From contig JAOATK010000035.1 in NCBI GenBank assembly GCA_030158115.1, forward strand, positions 1-64,000: a DNA stretch of 64,000 bases. Direction: 5' to 3'. The DNA is from Legionella sp. (GTDB lineage Bacteria > Pseudomonadota > Gammaproteobacteria > Legionellales > Legionellaceae). Below are positions 47,514 through 56,948 of this stretch, piece by piece. Below the pieces are notes generated by a model. That model did not search any database, was not told where the DNA came from, and was given only the letters and a program-made list of their open reading frames with translations. The first letter of the stretch is position 1; each line of letters opens with the position of its first letter. Made by a program: the position numbers and the translations under genes.

Positions 47514-47884
47514 TGTATAATAAAACGGTACAAAATTATTTTTTTTCTCCCGACCATGTTGGCGTCATTGATTTAAATCAAAATTTGGCTGTTATGGTTA
47601 AAAATAACCAAAAAGGCCAGGGAGACATTGAATTTTATATGCGCTGTGACGCGCAAAAAGTAATTCAAACGGTTCGTTTTAAGACAAATGGAAATCCTTA
47701 TCTTATTGCAGGCTTAGAATGGTTATGTAGGCAGATAGAGAAACAAAATATGGATCATCTGTCGCTGATTGATTATCAACGATTAATTAAAGAATTAGAT
47801 ATACCAATCACGCAATATCCATTAGCAGTGCGCATTATCGATGTGTTAAAAAAAACGTTAGTTTTAATGGGTAAGAACTATTAA
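47510..47884 (+). CDS. IscU-like scaffold protein lacking all cluster-ligand cysteines
   Basis: A 124-residue protein directly after the IscS-like gene (4-bp overlap, ATGA). The length, the opening [18 protein letters not shown] and RFKTNGNP correspond to IscU SEKVIDHYENPRNVGSFD and RFKTYGCG. The three cluster ligands are gone: Cys37 is Gln37, Cys63 is Asn62, and the HC of HCS is QY. Asp39 is retained. Cys46 and Cys73 are elsewhere in the fold. It cannot carry a cluster in the usual way. It may be a decayed scaffold or an IscS regulator, and a second true IscU must lie elsewhere. Confidence 0.7.
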   Translation: MMYNKTVQNYFFSPDHVGVIDLNQNLAVMVKNNQKGQGDIEFYMRCDAQKVIQTVRFKTNGNPYLIAGLEWLCRQIEKQNMDHLSLIDYQRLIKELDIPITQYPLAVRIIDVLKKTLVLMGKNY

Positions 47885-47910
47885 GTTAAGCAAATGCCGC
47901 ATAAAGAGTA

Positions 47911-47976
47911 GGTTGGGTCGAGACCCAACATCGAGGCTGGGCTTAACTCAAGGACATTGTTGGGTCGAGACCCAAT
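47911..47976. repeat. Family B repeat pair before iscA-like gene
   Basis: TTGGGTCGAGACCCAA occurs twice exactly, at 47913-47928 and 47960-47975, each a perfect palindrome of its own. The spacer (31 nt) includes GAGGCTGGGCTTAAC. Both copies lie between the IscU-like gene and the IscA-like gene, so they may set the expression ratio of the two. Confidence 0.75.
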
Positions 47977-47997
47977 ACAATCAATACGAGGTATAAT

Positions 47998-48363
47998 ATG
48001 AGCATTGTAATGCACCACGCAGCAGATTCAACACCCCAAATTCAGTTTACAGAATCGGCAATAAAACATCTGATCGCTTACTTACAAAAAAATCCTGGAA
48101 ATAAAGGAGTACGTTTATCCGTTAAGAAAACAGGTTGCTCTGGGTTGTCTTACGTTGTTGATTATATAGTAACCCCAACTGAAGGGGACTTAATCATGTC
48201 TTTAAGCGAAAACTATATAGTCTGTGTAGATAAGGCAAGCTATCCTTTTCTTAAAGGGATGAATGTGGATTATGTGAAACAAGGATTAAATTATAAATTT
48301 GTATTTAATAATCCAAACCAGACAGGCGCGTGTGGTTGCGGAGAAAGCTTTACAGTGGGCTAG
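47998..48363 (+). CDS. A-type Fe-S carrier (IscA/ErpA/SufA family)
   Basis: A 121-residue A-type carrier that moves iron or Fe-S clusters to target enzymes. The three conserved cysteines are in KKTGCSGLSYVVDY and GACGCGESF. The length is slightly more than E. coli IscA (107). It follows the IscS-like and IscU-like genes after a pair of palindromes. No hscBA-fdx genes follow, so this is an isolated subset of the isc machinery. IscA and ErpA cannot be separated by eye. Confidence 0.9.
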   Translation: MSIVMHHAADSTPQIQFTESAIKHLIAYLQKNPGNKGVRLSVKKTGCSGLSYVVDYIVTPTEGDLIMSLSENYIVCVDKASYPFLKGMNVDYVKQGLNYKFVFNNPNQTGACGCGESFTVG

Positions 48364-48375
48364 ATTGCTGTTGAA

Positions 48376-48482
48376 GGAGCAAAGCGCAATCCGGTAAACC
48401 CACTAGGTGGCTCAATCACTCTAATTAAGGTGCCATGCTTTGCATGGTCTTCCCGGATTGCGCTACGCTCCATCCAGGCTAC
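48376..48482. repeat. Long family A element with inner hairpin
   Basis: GGAGCAAAGCGCAATCCGG (48376-48394) pairs with CCGGATTGCGCTACGCTCC (48453-48471) with two mismatches, and ends CATCCAGGCTAC. A smaller CCATGC/GCATGG hairpin lies inside. The 158 bp between the IscA-like gene and the small membrane gene hold no gene but this element. Confidence 0.75.
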
Positions 48483-48521
48483 TTTTGATATAAAAATGAC
48501 CCAATCAACAGGTTATTTTTA

Positions 48522-48836
48522 TTATGCTAATGCAGGTGCAGTATGCTCAATAGGTTTAATAGCGTCTATTATTACAGCACCTATTAATGCGAAAGGCTGT
48601 GTAAGTGCTATCAATAACATGCTTAGCACAGCTAGCGAAAAAGTAATGGCTGTCGCTGGGAGCAATATTGGAGATAACATAAGCTTAATAGGAATCTCAA
48701 AAAAAAGACTAACTAGCAATGCAATACAAGCATCTTCTTCATGGTTAATCCTCCATGAATAAGGCGAGAATGCGAATTTTCCTAACTTGTTATATAGATC
48801 CCCATAACTTTTATTAACGGCACTGACACACTTCAT
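48522..48836 (-). CDS. Small membrane protein, unknown
   Basis: A 104-residue protein with no recognised family. After a polar start (MKCVSAVNKSYGDLYNKLG) it has two hydrophobic segments, residues about 38-55 (CIALLVSLFFEIPIKLML) and 58-78 (LLPATAITFSLAVLSMLLIAL), and a third weaker one near 85. AGAGGT precedes the ATG, which favours this frame over the overlapping one on the plus strand. It is encoded alone between the Fe-S genes and the giant coiled-coil protein. Confidence 0.6.
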   Translation of the reverse strand: MKCVSAVNKSYGDLYNKLGKFAFSPYSWRINHEEDACIALLVSLFFEIPIKLMLSPILLPATAITFSLAVLSMLLIALTQPFALIGAVIIDAIKPIEHTAPALA

Positions 48837-49031
48837 TTCAAACCTCTTAAATTAGATACCCTAAAAAACTAACGGGCATTTTATGATGATTTTTCTTTAA
48901 TAGCAGTATTATTTTGGATTATTGCTAAAATAAAGAAAAAATCGTTATGTATAGTTAATCAGTCAAAAAAAGAGGCTTGCTCAATTCTTTCATTTGACCA
49001 GACAATCCAAGCTTGATTACATGATGTTGAA

Positions 49032-52000
49032 TTAAGGCTGATTTTTAGGCGGCTCAGTGTTTTTTATCACGTCATCTATGCTTGAAATCTGTTTATTTCT
49101 GTTGGTTTCTGTAAAAAATAGAGTGGCTTTTCCTTCTTTTACGCTGGAATAAATTGCTTTAATGCCTAGAGCGATGCCTAAGGTAAATAAACCAATAAAA
49201 AAATTGGCTAGATGTCCTTTCCAGGCTTTTTTATGTATGCTCATTAAATCATCTTGACTGTGTAATCGCGCTGTAAAATGCCTTTTGAACCGCTGAAATT
49301 CATCTGGTGTTGGCAGTTTTGTTGGGTGTTTCAGTACAAAAGAATGAAGGGTCTGAGTTAGTTTTTGAGTTAAAGGAATAGTTTCTGCCCATTTATCAGC
49401 CGTTTGTTTAATGAGTGTTTGCAAGTTTTCAATTGCTTGAGGATAGGAAGAGCTTTTATATTTTTCAAGAATAACTTTTACATTTGCCGCATCAGTTTGA
49501 CTGTCACTTTCTTGAATCGTATCTTGATAATTTGTGGGGATTTTTTGATCTAAATCCATTAAATCTGCCGTAATAGTATTTAGAAAGGATGCCAATTTAC
49601 TTTTAGAAAATCGAACTTTCTTTTCGCTAAGAAAGCTAAGTACGAAGGCGCTGTCTCCAGATTTTTTATAAGTATCAAGTTGAGTATTTAATGCCTCTCT
49701 CAGGGAATATTGAGGATGTTCCTCTGATAATCTTGCTTGTAGTGCCTCAGTAACTTTAACGCGTTCTTGAACGCGATTTTCTAAATGTCTAGTAGTGTCT
49801 TTGGACTTTTGTAATTCTTGAGTAATTTCGGTTTTCAGCGATTCTATTGTTTTTAATTGAGTGCCTAAAAAAGGTAAATCAGTTTCATTAAATTCTAGGC
49901 CAATAGACAGCTCCTCCCAGAATTTTTCTATAGCATCTAATTTTTGCGAATACTCTTGTTGCTTTTCCATGCTTTCTTGTGGTTCATTGGTTGTAAAAAT
50001 TTTAGCATTAATTTTTAATTCAGTTAAAGTAACTATTACTTTATTCAGCAATAAAGTACCCTTATCAATCATAGATTCTTGTGAGGTGGCTTGTAAATCA
50101 ATTGCTTTTTTAATTCTCTCATTAGTTAATGTATCCTCAATTTTTGCGACATTAATTTTTAGTTGATTCAAGCGCTTATCTTGCTGGATGATATCAACCA
50201 CGGTTTTTTTATAACGTTCAATTAATGTGTTTATTTGTTGTGGAGAGCTTGTTTCAGCAAGATAACTTATTTCAGTTAACTCATCCTTGAAAGTCGTAGC
50301 TGCCAAATTTAAGGGTTCTAAATCAATTTTCAATTTCATAACGGATATTAGTCTTTGGTAAGTGGCTTCACCCAAGTTAGAAAGTATGGCTATATTACGT
50401 TGAGAAAATGCGCTTTGTTCTGGCTTGTTTTCTAGGGCATGAATAGCGGTAACTAATTGCTTATATTTACCTTGTAGTTCAATAAGTTGTTCATATAGTT
50501 CAGCATCATGCAAAGAAAATTCATTGGTATCAGAAAACACCTGGATTTTTTGTTGATAAGCTTTAATGTCATTAATAAGTTGAAGGGTAGTTTCAAGGGT
50601 TAAACGGTCGTTTTCTAGTTGGGTTTTTTCTGTCTCAATAAGTCTTAAAATGCTTTCTTTTTCTTGTTGTTGTTGTCGCAAGCCGATTAAGGTCTCTCGT
50701 GCTTCTTCTGATTCTTTTTTATCAAAATTAGCATTTAATTGTTGTTGAATATCAGGAATTGAGTCTTTGTAAGCCTTAATCAGCTCATGTAAAGATTCGC
50801 TTTTTATTCTTTCATCTAATCCAATTTGGGCGCCTTGTACTCTCTTTTTTAATGATTCATAAGATGGGTTAGCTTCAAGGCCAATAATTGTAAGAAAGTA
50901 ATCAAATGCGCTGATTTTTGGTGGTGGAGTTAATCCATTTAACTTCAAAAGATCTTTAATTTTTTTAATGGGAATTTCTTGAACAGGATTCTCTAAAATT
51001 TTTCTAATCTCATAAAATATATTAGATAAGGCTTCATGATATTGCTTAAGTTCTTCTATACCTGGATGGCGCGCTAATGATCGGGTAATGCTTTCCGTGA
51101 TGTCTTGGATAAATTGCGCAGCTAATGGCTTGCTTTTTACCAGCGCATCTATATTCGGCTTAAAAGAGAGTAGCTCTAGTTTTTTTGCAGTCGCAGATAA
51201 TGATTCAATTAATGAGCGGGTTTTCTTGTCTATTTCTTTCGTTTTAAGATGAATCTTGATAATGGACTTTGAAATTTCTACATGCTCATTAGTTATAATT
51301 CTTTGTCTTGCAGTTAACTCTTTTTCCAAATCGCAAAGCATTCCTTGCATTTGCTCAGGATTTGCTGAGACTAAACTCTCTAAAAACGCAGCTTCAGATT
51401 CCATTTTTTCTACATGTGATTCTAACTCATGGATTGTTTTCTCTTGCTCTATGCTTGATGTTTTGATTTGTTGTTTTAGCAGGGCCATGTTTTCTAATAG
51501 GGTTTGGCTTTGTTGCGTCTGAGCGGTTTGAACAACATTGTCTTTATCTATGGCTGCAAGCTCTGGGGGAAGAATCGCATTTTTTTTAATCGCATCCAAT
51601 AAGATTTTCACGTCTTTTTTTACTTGATATAGCGTATTCAAAGAGGCTTTTTTTCCTTCAATTAGCTGTTTTATTACGGGAATATCTTTTGTTGATAGAG
51701 CCTGGTCATCTGGAGTGGTAATTTGGTTTAACATCTGTTGAAAAGCTTGATTCTGGGTATTTTGAGTTTGAATATTAGCGCTATAAGCCTCTATAGTTTC
51801 TTGTTGCCATTGTTTAGTTTGGGTTTGTATTTTTTCTTGTAGTTGTTCTTTTGTTTCTATAAGGAACTCAGTATGCTTTGCGATTTGCTCTTGTAATTCT
51901 TTTTTAATAGGAATAGCACCTTCAGATCCTGAAATTATTTCTGGGAGCGCTTTCGTACTAAAGTCATGATCTGTGGACGAGGGTTTTAGCTGGGGATGTC

Positions 52001-52901
52001 TTTCTAATAACTGGTTGATTTTTTGAGTAGAGTATTCTTTTGACAAGTCTTGCAATTGAGTCATTATTCTTTCGTTATCCTGAAGAAGACTGGTGTTTAG
52101 TTGTATTTTATGACTCAGTGAGTCTATTGCAAGCACAGGGTCTTGATTTTGAATTTTATCTCTATGCGTCTCTAGCATGGCAGTAATTAACTGTGATTCC
52201 ACCTTAATAAATTCTTGTAAAATTTCTACGCGAGCAAGACGTTGTTTGACATCGTCAGAAGATAAATTATTTGAAAGATAATCAGTCATTTGTTCTAATA
52301 ATTTTTTAGAGTACAACCCTCGCGCCAATATATAGCCTTCTTGAGCGGGAATCTCTCTTTCAGTAGTCTCAGACGCTTGGTAAAGAGTTAGTTTATAGGT
52401 GAAGGTTTCCTTGTTCTGTAGCGTTACTTTATATTTACGTCCCGTAGCAAGTACAACTGCAAAACCAACAGCGCCGCTAGAAAAATCCATTGCTAATGCC
52501 TCAGGATTAAAAAAAGGCATTAACTCCTTTATACTAGGAGGCGTAATATCTAGCAAAGAGAGAAGTAACTCGGCAATTTCAAAGGCAATGGGATGGGTAA
52601 CCTTTAGTTGCTTCCTAAATTCGGTTTGCAAATTTCTTAATTGATATAAGTCAAGGCCAATAGGCAATAACTCCGTACGAGCAGGTTTTTTCTGATTATC
52701 AAAGCGAGGTAGAACATCCTCATGTACTTTTTTTACTACTTCCTCAAGGATGCCTAATAATTTTAAAGCCTCTTGCTCTGATTCGGGCTTATCAATTCCT
52801 TTTAATTTTGAATATTTTTGTTTGATTGCATCTAGATTTTTAATTAAGAGAGCAATAGCGTGCCCTAAGGGGCTTGTAGAATAAGTTATTTCTGCTGGCA
52901 T
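49032..52901 (-). CDS. Giant coiled-coil orphan protein with C-terminal membrane module
   Basis: A 1289-residue protein with no recognised enzyme domain. Residues about 1-170 are a helical region with LPIGLDLYQLRNLQTEFRK and a short VGFAVVLATGRKYKV beta section. The centre, about 200-1200, is an almost continuous series of charged heptad-like helices rich in Glu, Gln, Lys and Leu, separated by short loops. From about Trp1226 a hydrophobic run (NFFIGLFTLGIALGIKAIY), then KATLFFTETNRN and a short acidic tail close the chain. The same final plan occurs in the 340-residue protein at 6676-7698. The composition and organisation fit a membrane-anchored Dot/Icm effector, but this is inference. Confidence 0.8.
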   Translation of the reverse strand: MPAEITYSTSPLGHAIALLIKNLDAIKQKYSKLKGIDKPESEQEALKLLGILEEVVKKVHEDVLPRFDNQKKPARTELLPIGLDLYQLRNLQTEFRKQLKVTHPIAFEIAELLLSLLDITPPSIKELMPFFNPEALAMDFSSGAVGFAVVLATGRKYKVTLQNKETFTYKLTLYQASETTEREIPAQEGYILARGLYSKKLLEQMTDYLSNNLSSDDVKQRLARVEILQEFIKVESQLITAMLETHRDKIQNQDPVLAIDSLSHKIQLNTSLLQDNERIMTQLQDLSKEYSTQKINQLLERHPQLKPSSTDHDFSTKALPEIISGSEGAIPIKKELQEQIAKHTEFLIETKEQLQEKIQTQTKQWQQETIEAYSANIQTQNTQNQAFQQMLNQITTPDDQALSTKDIPVIKQLIEGKKASLNTLYQVKKDVKILLDAIKKNAILPPELAAIDKDNVVQTAQTQQSQTLLENMALLKQQIKTSSIEQEKTIHELESHVEKMESEAAFLESLVSANPEQMQGMLCDLEKELTARQRIITNEHVEISKSIIKIHLKTKEIDKKTRSLIESLSATAKKLELLSFKPNIDALVKSKPLAAQFIQDITESITRSLARHPGIEELKQYHEALSNIFYEIRKILENPVQEIPIKKIKDLLKLNGLTPPPKISAFDYFLTIIGLEANPSYESLKKRVQGAQIGLDERIKSESLHELIKAYKDSIPDIQQQLNANFDKKESEEARETLIGLRQQQQEKESILRLIETEKTQLENDRLTLETTLQLINDIKAYQQKIQVFSDTNEFSLHDAELYEQLIELQGKYKQLVTAIHALENKPEQSAFSQRNIAILSNLGEATYQRLISVMKLKIDLEPLNLAATTFKDELTEISYLAETSSPQQINTLIERYKKTVVDIIQQDKRLNQLKINVAKIEDTLTNERIKKAIDLQATSQESMIDKGTLLLNKVIVTLTELKINAKIFTTNEPQESMEKQQEYSQKLDAIEKFWEELSIGLEFNETDLPFLGTQLKTIESLKTEITQELQKSKDTTRHLENRVQERVKVTEALQARLSEEHPQYSLREALNTQLDTYKKSGDSAFVLSFLSEKKVRFSKSKLASFLNTITADLMDLDQKIPTNYQDTIQESDSQTDAANVKVILEKYKSSSYPQAIENLQTLIKQTADKWAETIPLTQKLTQTLHSFVLKHPTKLPTPDEFQRFKRHFTARLHSQDDLMSIHKKAWKGHLANFFIGLFTLGIALGIKAIYSSVKEGKATLFFTETNRNKQISSIDDVIKNTEPPKNQP

Positions 52902-53167
52902 ATTACGTACCTTACCTGTCTAGATGACTAAAATTATATCATAATATCCATATAAAACCTTAACTGAACATTAATACTTATTCCTGCTTTCTATAAATCA
53001 ATTTTGATGAGTTTTATGAGGTTAAAATATCAATAAGTGCAAATAACTACCTGAATGAATATAATAAATTAAATTAAATCTTGAAATCGCTTGGGGATAT
53101 TGAGCATAAAATGTTAAGATTGTTCATCTTAATATTCCCTTAATAACTGAATATCATTAAAACAATG

Positions 53168-53196
53168 TTTACACTCTTTGCGATGTTTGGTATTAT
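53168..53196 (+). promoter_or_regulatory. Sigma-70 promoter of fis
   Basis: TTTACA (53168-53173) and TATTAT (53191-53196) are 17 nt apart, leaving a 5' leader of about 70 nt before fis. The 370 bp upstream of fis hold no gene. The rest is AT-rich with small imperfect palindromes (AAGATTGTTCATCTT) that may be self-regulatory Fis sites. Confidence 0.7.
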
Positions 53197-53271
53197 ATAG
53201 AGCATGGTGTTTGGTGTATGCATCTACTGGCATAATTTTATATTTATTACATAGGTATTTAGGAGACTTAA

Positions 53272-53553
53272 ATGAGCACAGACGTAATGGTGCAAGGTAA
53301 CGAAGCACTTTCGCATCAAGTAATTCATGCGGTTAAAAACTATTTAAACAGTGTTAGTAATAAAGACGCTAACTTAAATTTGTACCAATTGATTGTTGAA
53401 GAAGTTGAGGCGCCTTTATTTCGTACAGTTATGGAATTAACTCGTTACAACCAATCTAAAGCAGCTCGCGTACTTGGTGTAAGTCGTGGAACTTTGCGTA
53501 CTAAGCTAAAGCGTTACTTTGATGATGAATTCATTGGTACTCGTGATTTCTAA
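53272..53553 (+). CDS. fis: Fis-family DNA-binding nucleoid protein
   Basis: A 93-residue Fis homologue that bends DNA and controls rRNA and growth-phase genes. The C-terminal helix-turn-helix YNQSKAARVLGVSRGTLRTKLKRYF matches Fis closely. The N-terminal hairpin that contacts invertases is divergent (MSTDVMVQGNEALSHQV). A TAGGAG site precedes the ATG. Legionella has several Fis paralogues; which one this is cannot be said. It is directly upstream of rnpB. Confidence 0.93.
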   Translation: MSTDVMVQGNEALSHQVIHAVKNYLNSVSNKDANLNLYQLIVEEVEAPLFRTVMELTRYNQSKAARVLGVSRGTLRTKLKRYFDDEFIGTRDF

Positions 53554-53606
53554 TTTAATTCTATTTACTGTGGTCTTAATCGTAGCACTCTGATACTATC
53601 ACTGAC

Positions 53607-53960
53607 AGAGTTGGTTAGACAATCGCTCTTTGCTTTTAAGTAAAGGGAGGAAAGTCCGGGCTCCAAAGGGCAGAGTGCCAGGTAACGCCTGGGAGGTGTG
53701 AACCTACGGAAAGTGCCACAGAAAATATACCGCCTCTTTGAGGTAAGGGTGAAATGGTGCGGTAAGAGCGCACCGCGCGATTGGCAACAGTCGTGGCAGG
53801 GAAAACCCCACTCGGAGCAAGACCAAATAGGAATCCATGTGACTGAAAAGTCATGACGTGCGGCCCGTACGGGATTCGGGTAGGTTGCTTGAGGCATGTG
53901 GTGACGCATGTCCCAGATGAATGATTGTCCGCGACAGAACCCGGCTTATCGACCGACTCT
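53607..53960 (+). ncRNA. rnpB: RNase P RNA (type A)
   Basis: The catalytic RNA of RNase P that trims the 5' end of tRNAs. The universal blocks are visible: GAGGAAAGTCCGGGCTCC (P4 and flanks, about 53647) and, near the 3' end, ACAGAACCCGGCTTATCG (about 53934). The terminal stem pairs AGAGTTGGT (53607) with ACCGACTCT (53952-53960). About 354 nt is a normal bacterial type A length. A GATACT -10-like element is at 53592-53597. The ends are estimated from the terminal helix. Confidence 0.95.
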
Positions 53961-53985
53961 TCAAATTTAAGCTTAAAACAGTTTT

Positions 53986-54064
53986 GTAGCCTGGGTGCAG
54001 CAAAGCGTAATCCGGGAATTCAGCAGCACTGAACCCGGATTACGCTTTGCTGCACCCAGGCTAC
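53986..54064. repeat. Perfect 79-nt family A hairpin between rnpB and gatB
   Basis: Arms of 31 bp (53986-54016 and 54034-54064) are exact complements: GTAGCCTGGGTGCAGC... ending TCCGGG. The loop itself pairs TTCAG with CTGAA. The last bases provide the gatB stop (TAG, minus strand 54061-54063). It is the longest and most perfect member of the family here. Confidence 0.9.
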
Positions 54065-55491
54065 AAGTACTTTTTCAATAACACATTAATTTGTTCAGGA
54101 TCCCCTTGTCCTTTTGTAAGCTTCATCATCTGTCCTACAAAAAAACCTAATATTTTTTCTTTTCCTGCTCTGTATTCAGCAGTTTGCTCAGGATATTGCT
54201 TGATTAGTTTTAAAATCATTTCCTCTAAAGCGGCACTGTCGTCTGTTTTTTGATAACCTTCACGTTCTATAATGGCATTAATATCCGTATCACCAGCCCA
54301 TAAATGACCAAAAATTAATTTTGCATGATTTAAGGAAATAAGATTATCGTGTAATTTATCAAGAAGTTCTGCCATCATTTGAGCGGATATTTTTGATGTT
54401 TCAAAGGTTAAATGGTGTTCATTTATTGCTGCTGCGTAGGAGCCTTTTAACCAATTAACGATCATTTTATCTGTAGCACGACTAAGCGTTTTAATGTCTT
54501 TATACATTTTATAAATAGCTGGTGCTGAAAGAATAAAATGAATATCCTCTTCTTTTAAATCGGGTTTGTTTTTTAGTTGTGCATAAATCTTTTCCGGTAA
54601 ATCGGGTAGATTATTTTTAATTTCAGCAATTTGAAAACGAGTAATCTGAATTGGTAGTAAATCCGGATCAGGAAAATAACGATAATCATTTTCATTTTCT
54701 TTACTGCGCATTGAATAAGTGCTATTCGTGTCAGGATTATAAAGGCGAGTTTCTTGTATAAGTTGTTGTCCACTTTCTAGGAGATCTTGGTGTCTTGCTT
54801 GCTCAAAGGCAATTGCTTTTTCAATAAAACGGAAAGAGTTCAAATTTTTTAATTCTGTGCGGGTGCCTAAAACAGACGAGCCTTTAGGCTTTAAAGAAAG
54901 ATTAACATCACAACGAAAGGAGCCTTCTTGCATGTTTCCATCACAAATCCCTAAAAATTGTAGTAACTGATGCAATGATTTTAAATACTTAATTGTCTCT
55001 TGGCTGGAATAAAGACAAGGTGTTGTCACTATTTCTAAAAGGGGTGTTCCTGCTCTATTGAGATCAATTCCACTATATCCTGGCAACACACCATGTAATG
55101 ATTTACCAGCATCCTCTTCTAAATGCGCGCGTTCAATGACTACGCTCTTTTCATACCCATCCTCCATGAGAAAGTTTAATTTCCCATGACTCACAATAGG
55201 CTTTTGAAATTGACTAATTTGATATCCTTTGGGCAAATCTGGATAGAAATAGTTTTTTCGTTCAAAAACGGACTGATCATTAATATCTGCTTGGACTGCT
55301 AAGCCAAATTGAATGGCCATAATCACAGCCTCTTGGTTTAATACTGGCAAAACGCCAGGGAACCCCGCATCAATAAAGCAAGTTTGTGAATTTGCAACTG
55401 CTCCAAAGGCAGTAGCCGCTCCAGAAAACAATTTTGACTTTGTTTTCAGTTGTGCATGTACTTCAAGTCCAATTACTGTATCCCATTCCAT
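54061..55491 (-). CDS. gatB: Asp-tRNA(Asn)/Glu-tRNA(Gln) amidotransferase subunit B
   Basis: GatB is the kinase and tRNA-binding subunit of GatCAB, which converts Glu-tRNA(Gln) and Asp-tRNA(Asn). The 476-residue protein starts MEWDTVIGLEVHAQLKTKSKLFSG. The metal-binding FPDLPKGYQISQ, the RAGTPLLEIVT block and EGSFRCDVNLS are typical. The C-terminal GatB/YqeY domain begins near residue 330. It is 9 bp behind gatA in the operon gatC-gatA-gatB. Confidence 0.96.
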   Translation of the reverse strand: MEWDTVIGLEVHAQLKTKSKLFSGAATAFGAVANSQTCFIDAGFPGVLPVLNQEAVIMAIQFGLAVQADINDQSVFERKNYFYPDLPKGYQISQFQKPIVSHGKLNFLMEDGYEKSVVIERAHLEEDAGKSLHGVLPGYSGIDLNRAGTPLLEIVTTPCLYSSQETIKYLKSLHQLLQFLGICDGNMQEGSFRCDVNLSLKPKGSSVLGTRTELKNLNSFRFIEKAIAFEQARHQDLLESGQQLIQETRLYNPDTNSTYSMRSKENENDYRYFPDPDLLPIQITRFQIAEIKNNLPDLPEKIYAQLKNKPDLKEEDIHFILSAPAIYKMYKDIKTLSRATDKMIVNWLKGSYAAAINEHHLTFETSKISAQMMAELLDKLHDNLISLNHAKLIFGHLWAGDTDINAIIEREGYQKTDDSAALEEMILKLIKQYPEQTAEYRAGKEKILGFFVGQMMKLTKGQGDPEQINVLLKKYL

Positions 55492-55500
55492 AGCTTCCCT

Positions 55501-56946
55501 CTATTGAGTCGGTCTGGCCAAATGCCAGTCTGTATTTTTTTGATAATGATGTGCAACTTGAAGTAGGCGAGATTCACTAAAGTGTTTCCCCATTAATTGC
55601 AAACCAATAGGCAATCCTTGCGCAAAACCGGCGGGTATCGACATGGCAGGTAGTCCTGCAAGATTCGCCGCTACTGTAAATACATCTGCGAGATAATTTT
55701 GCACGGGGTCTTCAATTTTTTCTCCTAATTTAAAAGCACAAGTCGGTGTAGTCGGGCCAAGAATCACATCGACCGATTTGAGAGTGCTGAGTAATTCCTC
55801 TTGAATTAGTCGCCGAATTTTTTGTGCTTTTAAATAGTAGGCATCAAAAGAACCAGAAGAAAGTACATGCGTTCCTGTTAAAATTCTACGTTTTACTTCG
55901 GCTCCAAACCCTTCACTTCGTGAAGCACGGATTAGTTCGGCGAGACTGGCATTTTTAGTGCTGCGATGACCAAAACGCACCCCATCATAACGAGATAGAT
56001 TAGATGATGCTTCAGCACACGCAACCACATAATAACAGGGGACCCATAAAGAGTATAACTCTAAATTCAGCGGTATAATTTCAGCACCTAAACTTTTTAA
56101 AAGAACCACGGCCTCATGAATTGCTTGCTGAATTTCTGACTCAACTTGGGGATGAAAGAAACAAGAAGGCAAGCCTACACGGAACTTAGTTAAAGGTTTA
56201 TTAATCTCTGCTTCATAATTGGGGGTGGTAATGTGTACTGAGGTTGAGTCTTTGGGATCAAAGCCAACGATTGCCTGGAGTATTAATGCCAGATCCTCAG
56301 CACTTCGCGCCATTGGTCCTGCTTGATCTAAGCTTGAAGCATAAGCAATCATTCCAAACCGTGAAGCCAAGCCATAAGTAGGTTTGATTCCGCTAATACC
56401 ACAAAATGCAGACGGTTGTCGTATTGAGCCACCTGTATCTGATCCTATTGCAAATGGAATTAGGCCAGCTGCTACCGCAGCAGCAGAGCCTCCAGAAGAT
56501 CCACCAGGAACACGTTCTTTGTCCCAAGGATTTTTAACGGCCCCAAAGTAGCTGCTTTCATTACTAGAACCCATAGCAAACTCATCCATATTGGTTTTAC
56601 CAATAAGAAGGGAGCCTTGTTCTTTTAATTTATGAGCAATCGTTGCATCAAAAGGTGCTTGAAAATTAGAGAGCATTTTTGAGGCGCAGGTGGTGTTCAT
56701 TCGCTTCGTGCAGAATAAATCCTTTAAGGTCATGGGAATTCCAGTCAGTACCTTTGCATTTCCTGCTTGTAATTGTCGATCAGCTTGCTCTGCATCTAAG
56801 AGTGCTTGTTCAGGGTCTAGACTGATAAATGCATTTAACTCTCTATGTTTTTGGATTCTTGTTAAATAATACTGAGTGAGTTCCACACTAGATAAATGAT
56901 GTTGATGAAGTGCTTCTGATAGTTGTTTTAAAGAAAACAGTTCCAT
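55501..56946 (-). CDS. gatA: Asp-tRNA(Asn)/Glu-tRNA(Gln) amidotransferase subunit A
   Basis: GatA is the amidase that releases ammonia from glutamine. It is a 481-residue amidase-signature protein. The catalytic Lys is in [12 protein letters not shown]. The cis-Ser and nucleophile are in [16 protein letters not shown] and [17 protein letters not shown]. The sequence continues through [15 protein letters not shown]. Two bp separate it from gatC, so all three genes are in one transcript. Confidence 0.97.
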   Translation of the reverse strand: MELFSLKQLSEALHQHHLSSVELTQYYLTRIQKHRELNAFISLDPEQALLDAEQADRQLQAGNAKVLTGIPMTLKDLFCTKRMNTTCASKMLSNFQAPFDATIAHKLKEQGSLLIGKTNMDEFAMGSSNESSYFGAVKNPWDKERVPGGSSGGSAAAVAAGLIPFAIGSDTGGSIRQPSAFCGISGIKPTYGLASRFGMIAYASSLDQAGPMARSAEDLALILQAIVGFDPKDSTSVHITTPNYEAEINKPLTKFRVGLPSCFFHPQVESEIQQAIHEAVVLLKSLGAEIIPLNLELYSLWVPCYYVVACAEASSNLSRYDGVRFGHRSTKNASLAELIRASRSEGFGAEVKRRILTGTHVLSSGSFDAYYLKAQKIRRLIQEELLSTLKSVDVILGPTTPTCAFKLGEKIEDPVQNYLADVFTVAANLAGLPAMSIPAGFAQGLPIGLQLMGKHFSESRLLQVAHHYQKNTDWHLARPTQ

Positions 56947-56948
56947 AA

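Noticed and set aside
48430..48762. A 110-residue plus-strand frame opposite the small membrane protein
   Set aside because: It begins inside the family A palindrome and has no ribosome-binding site, while the opposing gene has AGAGGT and a membrane-protein pattern.
53565..53909. Two open frames on the minus strand across rnpB
   Set aside because: They lie over the RNase P RNA, whose conserved P4 and 3' blocks are plain on the plus strand. There is no ribosome-binding site or family match.
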